A stretch of 24,501 nucleotides of DNA from NCBI GenBank assembly GCA_027365835.1, contig DAHXLU010000049.1:1-24501 (forward strand), read 5' to 3'. The position numbers were made by a program, and so were the translations under genes. The stretch comes from JAJZMA01 sp021850405. Lineage in GTDB: Bacteria > Chloroflexota > Dormibacteria > Aeolococcales > Aeolococcaceae. Below are positions 14,496 to 21,376 of this stretch, piece by piece; positions within the stretch are counted from its first letter, which is position 1; each line of letters starts with the position of its first letter. Below the pieces are notes generated by a model, which was given only the letters and a program-made list of their open reading frames with translations, did not search any database and was not told the origin of the DNA.

Positions 14496-15482
14496 CTAGG
14501 CGATCAGTGCGCCAAGCTTTCCATCCAGCCGGGAGATCCAGGCCAGCTGCTCTTCCTCAAGCAGCGGAGGTGAAGAATCCGGGTACATGGCACAGGAAAA
14601 GACAATCGCCATCACTGTCGCTGGTCCAAGCAGTAGCGTGCTGGCCGAGCCCATCTCGCCCGCCGTCGCACCTGCCTGGGCAGGAAGACCCGGCGGCTCT
14701 GTCGTAACGCGCACCCCAATCAGATCGGCTGCCTGCTCTGGATCACTCTCCGCGCCAGCCGCGAGATCCTGGTCAGCAACACCCACTGCCTGGCCTGGCT
14801 CTTGCCCCAGGACCGGCTCTACTGCGGCGCTCGCTGCGAGATGGCCATTTCCAGCCCCCTGCTCATCCTCGCTGTTCCCAGCCGGACCCAGGACGGGTGC
14901 CTGGTCCAGCGTCTGCCATGCCGCCTGAATCAGGCTCTCAACGTGAGATGGCTCCTCCGCCAGCAGCGCTGCCGAAAAGGCGAGCTGCAGGGTGGATGGC
15001 CCGTCCTCGATCGCCGGCCAGGGGGTGAGTGTATCCCTGGGCACGAGGCAGGCCAGGAGATGACTGGGCACATCCTCAAGCAGGCTCTGGCGCGCCCGCA
15101 TCACTGCAGTTGCTGGATCCGCCCAGATGAGGTCTGAAAGCAGCAACCCCGCAGCAACCGCCGTCATCCAGGTCACCTCATCCATACCCGTGCAGAGGAC
15201 CGCACGACGTGACCGTGAACGCAGCAGCGGCCGGTCGCCCGGATGGACCAGCGCAGCAGGTAGGCCCAGGAGTATCGCATCCACAGCACTGCTGGGCCAC
15301 TCGCCATGGGTCTCATCAAACTTGCCCTCGCCCCATGCCTGCAATGCCCCGAGCAGCAGCCTGGCTGACCCCGAGCCAGCAGCCTCCAGTCGAACCAGTT
15401 GGGCAAGCGCGAGAGTCCTGACTTTGCCCATTCCAAGGAACCGCTCTTCCAGGGCAGGCACCATGTCACGCACCCCAGTCAT
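14496..15482 (-). CDS. Degenerate ADP-ribosylglycohydrolase-like protein
   Basis: This 328-residue, Ala/Leu-rich, mostly helical protein resembles the all-helical ADP-ribosylglycohydrolase (DraG/ARH) fold without its catalytic residues. AVDAILLGLPAALVHPGDRP sits where the family has its N-G-x-x-M-R ... YPGDP block, VTWMTAVAAGLLLSDLIWAD matches the repeated Ala-rich helix after the T-H-x-D segment, and GPATVMAIVFSCAMYP aligns with the G-D-x-D-T metal-binding helix but has lost the Asp residues. The N-terminal G-D-A-x-G block is absent. An acidic, Gly/Ala-rich insert of about 90 residues (around 200-285) is probably disordered. If the match is right this is a pseudoenzyme. It starts with ATG 15482, overlapping the DUF1444-like stop (ATGA). 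Confidence 0.45.
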   Translation of the reverse strand: MTGVRDMVPALEERFLGMGKVRTLALAQLVRLEAAGSGSARLLLGALQAWGEGKFDETHGEWPSSAVDAILLGLPAALVHPGDRPLLRSRSRRAVLCTGMDEVTWMTAVAAGLLLSDLIWADPATAVMRARQSLLEDVPSHLLACLVPRDTLTPWPAIEDGPSTLQLAFSAALLAEEPSHVESLIQAAWQTLDQAPVLGPAGNSEDEQGAGNGHLAASAAVEPVLGQEPGQAVGVADQDLAAGAESDPEQAADLIGVRVTTEPPGLPAQAGATAGEMGSASTLLLGPATVMAIVFSCAMYPDSSPPLLEEEQLAWISRLDGKLGALIA

Positions 15483-16327
15483 ACGTAGCCACCTGCCAGA
15501 GGTCGGCTTACTCCACCCCGGGGGCGGCGAGTATCAGCAACCTTCAATCCATCTTCTCCAAAAATAAACACCAGCGACGAGCAAGGCTCCATTGCCCGCC
15601 GAAACTCCCGTCGCACACGGTCGGGAAACAGCGGCGCCCCTTCTGCGCCCTTACCTATTGCAAGCAGGGTACCACGCTCAGGAATCCCCAGCCACAGCTC
15701 CTGACCCGCAAGGCTATGCAGTGCTTCCAGCACTGCTGGTACGAGTAGCACACTCCCCTGGAATAGCACGTCGCCGCGCAGTCTCCAGCCATCCCTGGGA
15801 TTGCGGCCGCTACCTGAGAGCCTGTCAACGAGGGGGGCAAAATGAGCCTCTGTATTTGACTGTGCTGTGTCCCAGGCAAGCCCGGCATCGAGGCCAGCCT
15901 GGAGAAGTGCTCCCTGGGAGAGCCCCTGCATCACCAGCCCGGGCTGGCGGGCGGCGACAAAGGCGTGCAGGTCTCCGCACACCGCCCGGGAAACCAACTC
16001 CTCCTGACGAACACCTTGCATGTACCGGGTACTGCGCACACACAGGATAAGGTCTGCGCGATCCAGCTGCGGTAGTGCCTCCATCTCGGTCCTGACCCTT
16101 CCAGTAAAATGCGAGAGCGCAGCCAGGGCCGCCCCCTCATCTGCCTGGACCTCTCTATATACCTGCTCCAGTCCAAACCACCTGGTCACACCGGATGCTG
16201 TGACTGAGATTCCAAAATCCTTGCCGGGAAGAACAAGCCACTCTGACCGCTGGGAAACGAGCTGATTAATAACGCGCTCGACAAACTGCGCCCTTGCGCC
16301 CCTCCCCCCGGACCTGCCTGCCGTCAT
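15479..16327 (-). CDS. DUF1444-like protein
   Basis: The 282-residue protein has the layout of DUF1444 (YtpQ-like) proteins. It has an N-terminal FVERVINQLVSQR helix and a small beta segment (WLVLPGKDFGISVTASGVTR). Then come LDRADLILCVRSTRYMQG (matching the family's P-x-I-R block), CGDLHAFVAARQPGLVMQGL, and a late ELWLGIPERGTLLAIGKG resembling the family's P-x-R-D-x-L strand. The match is made by eye. The biochemical role of the family is not known. ATG 16327 has GGAGG 7 bases upstream; TTG 16333 is an in-frame alternative. Its TGA overlaps the ATG of the ADP-ribosylglycohydrolase-like gene, so the two are translationally coupled and may act together. Confidence 0.6.
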   Translation of the reverse strand: MTAGRSGGRGARAQFVERVINQLVSQRSEWLVLPGKDFGISVTASGVTRWFGLEQVYREVQADEGAALAALSHFTGRVRTEMEALPQLDRADLILCVRSTRYMQGVRQEELVSRAVCGDLHAFVAARQPGLVMQGLSQGALLQAGLDAGLAWDTAQSNTEAHFAPLVDRLSGSGRNPRDGWRLRGDVLFQGSVLLVPAVLEALHSLAGQELWLGIPERGTLLAIGKGAEGAPLFPDRVRREFRRAMEPCSSLVFIFGEDGLKVADTRRPRGGVSRPLAGGYV

Positions 16328-16568
16328 CACCAAACCTCCATCCCGCAGCAGCTGACCCGAACAGCCTCAGCATGGCGCCCACGCTCGTGCAGCCCACTTC
16401 GGGGACTGTGATCGCCAGCTGCCAGACCTACCCACACGGCCCCCTGCACAGACAAGGGCTGCTTATGCTTACAGGATAGCGATTCTTACCCGCACCGACA
16501 TTAGCCCTGGCGATGATGGCAGTCTGTGCCGCAGGATCACTGGCTCAACGGAACCTCGAAGACCACCC
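16328..16568. other. Intergenic gap upstream of the DUF1444-like gene
   Basis: This 241-base gap lies between the VWA gene stop and the DUF1444-like start. I see no gene and no strong terminator. The minus strand contains A/T-richer segments (GTAAGAATCGCTATCC, near 16490-16475) that could hold a promoter, but no clear -35/-10 pair. Confidence 0.25.
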
Positions 16569-18113
16569 CTAAACCCTGCTTGTCACATAGTCGAGCAGCA
16601 CATACTCTCCCAGCCGTTCAGGTCGTGCCAGAAAGGTTCTTCCAGAGTTAATCCGTGAGATACGCTCAACAAAGCCAACCAGCTCTGGACTGTCATCCAG
16701 CATGAAAGTGTTGATCCGTATCCCTGCACGGGTGCAGCGGACAACTTCTGCCAGTGTGTGGGTCAGTGTTGCCGGAACCGGCGGATAGGCAAAAAGCGCC
16801 CTTCCTCCCTCCATGTGTGCAGTCGGCTCGCCATCAGTGACAAGAACCACCTGGCGGGTAGCGCCCTTCTCCCTGGCAAGCAGCCTTCTGGCGATAGAAA
16901 GGGCATGCTCTATATTGGTACCGTAAACAAACTCTTCCACCGAGAGCTGCGAGAGCGCAGACGACGGTATCTCCCGGGCAACATCAGCAAAGCCAACAGT
17001 ATGAAATGCGTCACGGGGAAACCGGTTGCGCACCAGGGCATCCATGGCCATGGCCAGCTTCTTGGCTGCAGAAAAATAGCCACGAAGAGGCATCGACCTG
17101 CTCATGTCGAGCAACAGGACAGTTGCTACCCGAACAGAGGCAGCCCGTTCATACACCATAAAATCACCTAGATCAAGTTCGACCCGCCGATCCCTTGCCT
17201 GCCCACGCGCCACGGCAGCCGACAGGCTCACAACTATGTCCACATCAAAGGCAGCTCCATCTGCATAGGGGACTACTCTCTCCCCCCGGTCCGGTGACAG
17301 TCCGGTCCTGTCCAGGAGCGGATGCTCACCAGTGAGCACCGCGTCCAGCTTCCCAAAAATATCCTTTAGCGCAGTATCTCCCAGCAGCCGCATCGCTGCT
17401 GGTGAAAGCCGAAACCCATTCCCCGTTCCAGTCAACAGGCCCAGCCTTTGCAGGCGGGATGCCAGCTTCGCCCATGCATCCAGCGAAAAAAGCGCAGGCT
17501 CCCCCAGCAACCCACCCAGCTGCTTGCGAAGTTCTTCTGGAAGCTCTATCCCTTCCGCACAGCCACGTATTGCCTCCCGCAGCTGGGCCAGCCTGGAAGC
17601 ACTGCCCAGCGCAGACCCCAGGGCAGCGACCTCAGCGCTTTCCCCGTTGCCTTTCCCAGAAAATGATCCGCCGCTGCCACTGAGCCCGCTGCCTTCTCCT
17701 AAAGACCCAGGAGTGGCAGATGGGATTCCCTCCTGCGAGGCGGCCTGGGCCTTCCCGGAAGCCTTCCCTCCCTCCTGCGATGCGAGCTCCTCTGCACCTT
17801 CCCCTTTCCCCGATCCATCGGAAAATGGGGGGGCACCTGCTGCGCCAGTATCTGCGCCCTTGTCCATAGCCGGCCGCGAGCTTCTCTCCAGACCTGTCCC
17901 GGCGCCAGGTATGACCGCCTGCAGTTGCTCCAGCAACTCATCTATGCCGTACACTGGATTGTCGGCTGCATCTCTCCATCCCGTAGCGTAGAGCTGCTCC
18001 CACGCTTTAGCTGCATCTGCACCGGCAAAGACACTGCGAGCAAGAGCGTCGAGGGCATCCTCAACAGCTACCGGCCTGGGGCCCCCTGCAAAACGGCTAT
18101 ATGCTACCTGCAC
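16569..18113 (-). CDS. VWA-domain protein paired with an AAA+ ATPase
   Basis: The 514-residue protein has three parts. A helical N-terminal region of about 70 residues (VEDALDALARSVFAGADA). A linker of about 100 residues rich in Gly, Ser, Glu and Lys. Then a helical middle region and a C-terminal von Willebrand A domain with an intact MIDAS: DMSRS (336-340), a Thr in YGTNIEHA (399) and Asp in VTDGEPTAH (427). Proteins of this type work with MoxR/Mg-chelatase-I-like ATPases as metal-dependent adaptor or remodelling partners, as in the mycobacterial Rv0958/Rv0959 pair. The frame is open into the ATPase gene, but GTG 18113 lies 2 bases after the ATPase TAG with AGG upstream and starts the expected VQVAYSRF sequence. 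Confidence 0.85.
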   Translation of the reverse strand: MQVAYSRFAGGPRPVAVEDALDALARSVFAGADAAKAWEQLYATGWRDAADNPVYGIDELLEQLQAVIPGAGTGLERSSRPAMDKGADTGAAGAPPFSDGSGKGEGAEELASQEGGKASGKAQAASQEGIPSATPGSLGEGSGLSGSGGSFSGKGNGESAEVAALGSALGSASRLAQLREAIRGCAEGIELPEELRKQLGGLLGEPALFSLDAWAKLASRLQRLGLLTGTGNGFRLSPAAMRLLGDTALKDIFGKLDAVLTGEHPLLDRTGLSPDRGERVVPYADGAAFDVDIVVSLSAAVARGQARDRRVELDLGDFMVYERAASVRVATVLLLDMSRSMPLRGYFSAAKKLAMAMDALVRNRFPRDAFHTVGFADVAREIPSSALSQLSVEEFVYGTNIEHALSIARRLLAREKGATRQVVLVTDGEPTAHMEGGRALFAYPPVPATLTHTLAEVVRCTRAGIRINTFMLDDSPELVGFVERISRINSGRTFLARPERLGEYVLLDYVTSRV

Positions 18114-18115
18114 CT

Positions 18116-19519
18116 CTACCTGCGATAGGTTGAGCCGGAAGATACAGTTGCACGCGATAGCTTCCTGGCAAGATAAAGCCCTTCCAGAAGAAACTCCACC
18201 ATCGCGGAAACCTCGCCTGCTGACATTTGCCGCCCGGCAAAAGGAGGTAGCCATCCCTGTGGATTATCCAGCAGGGCGGCGGACTCCATATACGTCCCGG
18301 GTGGAATCTGTTCGCCACACTCTATGGCCAGGCTCGCACTGACAAACGGAGCGAGCAGCCTGTCCCATTCCGACTCAGGAATCATCTGCTGGAAAACCGA
18401 GAAGATGGCAGAATCCACCAGTGTGTCCATGACCGCATCCTCGCCCTCTGCCTGCCAGCCATCCAGTTCCAGTTTTCCAGCCATGGAGGAGCGCAAAGCC
18501 CAGATGTCGCAGATCCGCACAGCAGGAGACTCCTCCTGCTGGATTGCAGCGCGCCGTACAGCATTGGCACAGACCGTCTCGTAGTTATCTATCGTGAACC
18601 TTACAGAGACACCACTTTTCTGGTTTATCCTGGAGTCCAGGCGCGCCAGTCGTGTAAGCTCTGCCACTATCTTTGCAACATACGGCGGAACAGTGACAGC
18701 AGGCAGTGGCGGCACAGCTGCCTCTTTCTCTACCACTGCCAGCTCAGCAACAGTGTCAGCAGGATAGTGCGTGCGCACCTGGGTCCCGAACCGGTCCTTC
18801 AGGGGGGTAATGATCCTGCCCCGGTTGGTATAGTCCTCCGGATTTGCAGTAGCCACGACAAAAAGGTCCAGCGGCAACCGGATGACATGTCCCCTTATCT
18901 GGATGTCACGCTCCTCCATCGCTGAAAGCAGGGCTACCTGCAGCCGCTCCGCCAGCTCAGGCAACTCGTTTATGACAAAAATTCCTCGGTTTGCCCGCGG
19001 CAGCAAGCCAAAATGGATCGTCTTCTCATCCGCCAGGTAGCGACCTTCCGCCACCCGGATCGGGTCTATCTCTCCCACGAGATCTGCCACAGTGGTGTCG
19101 GGCGTTGCGAGCTTCTCCACGTAGCGCTCCTCTGGCGTAATCCACACCACCGGAAGAGCGTCTCCCAGCGTCTCAGCCTTTTCCCGACAGAACGCACACA
19201 CAGGAAAAAACGGATTGTCGTGAATCTCACAACCCTCCACTGCTGGTACCAGTGGATCCAGCAGGGTGGCGAGCTGACGTGCAATCCTGGATTTTGCCTG
19301 CCCTCTCTCTCCCAGCAGGACCGTGTCGTGGCCTGCCACAAGAGCAGTCGCAAGTGTGGGCAAAACTGTCTCCTGATAGCCGGCAAGCCCATCGAGCAGC
19401 GCCTCACCCCGCGCAAGCCGGGCCAGCACATTATCCCGCAGCTCCTGCCTTACTCCCCGCGAAGGAGTATAGCCAGAGCTTTTCAACTCGCCCAGGGTCG
19501 TAGCCACACCGGCGCTCAT
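18116..19519 (-). CDS. MoxR/Mg-chelatase subunit I-like AAA+ ATPase
   Basis: The 467-residue protein has Walker A as LLGERGQAKSRIAR (Lys76, Ser77), Walker B as GIFVINELPEL (a NE-type variant of the usual DE), sensor 1 as FVVATANPEDYTN and an arginine-finger region LKDRFGTQVRTHYP. An insertion after Walker A contains CAFCREK, a possible metal-binding pair. The C-terminal half holds the AAA lid and an extra helical region. Such ATPases use ATP to remodel or load metal into target complexes with a VWA partner, here encoded 2 bases downstream. ATG 19519 has GAGGG upstream at 7 bases; the frame extends to TTG 19546. I do not call it a true magnesium chelatase: no ChlH or chlorophyll genes are here. 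Confidence 0.88.
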   Translation of the reverse strand: MSAGVATTLGELKSSGYTPSRGVRQELRDNVLARLARGEALLDGLAGYQETVLPTLATALVAGHDTVLLGERGQAKSRIARQLATLLDPLVPAVEGCEIHDNPFFPVCAFCREKAETLGDALPVVWITPEERYVEKLATPDTTVADLVGEIDPIRVAEGRYLADEKTIHFGLLPRANRGIFVINELPELAERLQVALLSAMEERDIQIRGHVIRLPLDLFVVATANPEDYTNRGRIITPLKDRFGTQVRTHYPADTVAELAVVEKEAAVPPLPAVTVPPYVAKIVAELTRLARLDSRINQKSGVSVRFTIDNYETVCANAVRRAAIQQEESPAVRICDIWALRSSMAGKLELDGWQAEGEDAVMDTLVDSAIFSVFQQMIPESEWDRLLAPFVSASLAIECGEQIPPGTYMESAALLDNPQGWLPPFAGRQMSAGEVSAMVEFLLEGLYLARKLSRATVSSGSTYRR

Positions 19520-19544
19520 CACCCTGCCCTCTACCGTAATCGCC

Positions 19545-19580
19545 AAAACTAAAGCCCGCCTCCAGATGGAGAGCGCCGCC
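19545..19580 (-). terminator. Possible terminator after recJ
   Basis: On the minus strand, CTCC-atct-GGAG (19571-19560), extended by three more G-C pairs after a one-base bulge, is followed by a GGGC and then TTTAGTTTT. The hairpin and T-rich run lie between recJ and the AAA+ gene. The stem is short, so this is a moderate candidate. Confidence 0.35.
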
Positions 19581-19600
19581 AGTGGGCTGTCTGTACAAAC

Positions 19601-21376
19601 TCAGCTCGCGGCACTCGGTTCCCCTTGCCTCAAATTACCCGATTGGGCAGCGCCCAGGCTAGCCCCGGTTCCACCACCCGCATGCACTGCCCCTGTCGCA
19701 GGTTGCACGTCACGAATCAAAAGCTGCATGCGCTCCTCGCCGCGCCAGCGGTTAACCGAGAGTGTGCCACACAGGTCCACAATGCGCCCAGGATAAAGAT
19801 GCACGGCAAGACCAGGACGGTTAAAGGCGACTGCCTCGAGAAAATTCCCGGCTCCTCCAACTGTCATCCGCACATGCGCATCACCAGCGCCAAAGCAGCG
19901 GGACTCGACAATTTCACAGCCCATAAAGGCCACCAGCGGCTCAGCATTTCCCTGGCCAAACGGCTCCAGTGCAGCGACCTGCTCCATAAGGTGGGCATTA
20001 GCTTCTCCGAGCGGCAGGGTGATGTCTATCCTGAAGACACGCTCCCTGGATCTGCCCTTCCACCGCTGCTCCACCGCTGCCAGAATTGCCTCCGTAAACT
20101 CCGGAAAGTGCTTCTCCTCCAGACTGAATCCCGCCGCCAGCTTATGCCCTCCATATCGCAGCATGGTAGAGGCTGCCTGGTCCAGCACATCCACCAGATG
20201 AATGTCACCAGCAGAGCGGGCTGAGCCCTTGGATTCATGCGGATCCAGCGACGCTATGAAAGCTGGGCAGCCGTAGCGCTCGGCAAGGCGCCCTGCCACC
20301 AGTCCCACAATCCCCATGGGCCAGGACCTGTCTCCCAGCACTATGGCAGGCGCCTCCTCCATTTCTTCCACCCTGGCTTCAGCTGCCTCCAGCGCCTTAG
20401 CGAGAGCCGTCTTGCGCTCCTGGTTCTGCAGCTCCAGCTGCTGCGCAAGTGCATGGCATTCGTCAGGATCCTCGGAAAGGCACAGCTCCAGCGCCCGGCG
20501 GGCATCCTCCATCCTGCCTGCCGCATTGATGCGGGGGGCAAGACCATAGGCGACATCAGTTGCACGTAGCGTTGCCGCTGAAATGCCTCCTACGGCACAG
20601 AGGGCGGCTATGCCCGGGTATGCTCCTGCAGCAACCATGGGCAGACCTTCCTGCACCAGTTTTCTGTTCTCGCCCTCCAGTGGCATTACATCGGCAACAG
20701 TTCCAAGGGCTGCGTACGGCATAAGGGAAAAGGCACTGCCAGCGGGCACGGCCCCTGCCGTTTCCAACGCCTGCACCAGCTTCCAGGCAACACCTGCTCC
20801 GGCAAGGCCGTCAAAACCGTAGGTGGAGTCATCACGTTTTGGGTTTATCACCGCATCTGCAGGCGCCAGGGGCGGAGCGGTGCCGTCGGCCCTTCGTGGC
20901 AGGTGATGATCTGTGATGACGAGTGCCATGGAGGTGGGCCGGGAGGCGGCCGCCTCTACGCTGCTGGTGCCACAGTCCACTGTTATGGTGCAGCCGACTC
21001 CCTGCGCACCCAGCTCTGCAAGCGCACTCGCATGTAAGCCGTATCCATCTGTCATCCGATTGGGGATCCATGGCAGCACATCGGCACCGGCGGCGCGCAG
21101 GGCACGGGTCAGCAGCGCACAGGCAGTAACACCATCTACGTCATAGTCACCGTACACCGCGATGCGTGTGCGCGCAGCTATCGCCTTGCCCACAACCTCA
21201 ACAGCCCGCTCCATGTCTGGCAAGCCAAACGGATCCAGAAAAACTCCTCGCCGCAGAAACTCCCCCGCGCTGGCAACAGTGAATCCGCGGACTGCAAGTA
21301 CCTGTCCCAGCAGTGGGGGAAAATCCGGAAGTGGGACGCAGTCGGGAAGCACCCACCTGCGCTGCGCAGGTTTCAA
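19601..21376 (-). CDS. recJ: Single-stranded-DNA-specific exonuclease RecJ
   Basis: The 591-residue protein has the DHH phosphoesterase motifs in order: YGDYDVDGVTA (Asp77, 79, 81), VDCGTSS (Asp134) and VITDHHLP (Asp156, His157, His158). These are followed by LGTVADVMPLEGENR, the APRINAAGRM segment, and the DHHA1 domain with LRYGGHKLAAGFSLE. A C-terminal OB-fold region (LEPFGQGNAEPLVAF to CGTLSVNRWRGEERMQLLI) is present, so the protein is near full length for RecJ. It degrades single-stranded DNA 5' to 3' in recombination and repair. The start TTG 21376 shares bases with the aconitase stop (TTGA), and no ATG lies close by, so recJ is probably translated by coupling with acnA. Confidence 0.93.
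   Translation of the reverse strand: MKPAQRRWVLPDCVPLPDFPPLLGQVLAVRGFTVASAGEFLRRGVFLDPFGLPDMERAVEVVGKAIAARTRIAVYGDYDVDGVTACALLTRALRAAGADVLPWIPNRMTDGYGLHASALAELGAQGVGCTITVDCGTSSVEAAASRPTSMALVITDHHLPRRADGTAPPLAPADAVINPKRDDSTYGFDGLAGAGVAWKLVQALETAGAVPAGSAFSLMPYAALGTVADVMPLEGENRKLVQEGLPMVAAGAYPGIAALCAVGGISAATLRATDVAYGLAPRINAAGRMEDARRALELCLSEDPDECHALAQQLELQNQERKTALAKALEAAEARVEEMEEAPAIVLGDRSWPMGIVGLVAGRLAERYGCPAFIASLDPHESKGSARSAGDIHLVDVLDQAASTMLRYGGHKLAAGFSLEEKHFPEFTEAILAAVEQRWKGRSRERVFRIDITLPLGEANAHLMEQVAALEPFGQGNAEPLVAFMGCEIVESRCFGAGDAHVRMTVGGAGNFLEAVAFNRPGLAVHLYPGRIVDLCGTLSVNRWRGEERMQLLIRDVQPATGAVHAGGGTGASLGAAQSGNLRQGEPSAAS

Noticed and set aside
17332..17991. A 219-codon plus-strand frame rich in Ser and Pro
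   Set aside because: It is the complement of the low-complexity linker and middle region of the VWA gene, which explains its composition and length.
18116..19519. A true magnesium chelatase subunit (chlorophyll synthesis)
   Set aside because: The ATPase resembles subunit I, but no ChlH-type subunit or other tetrapyrrole gene is present. The NE variant of Walker B and the VWA partner fit the broader MoxR-like group better.
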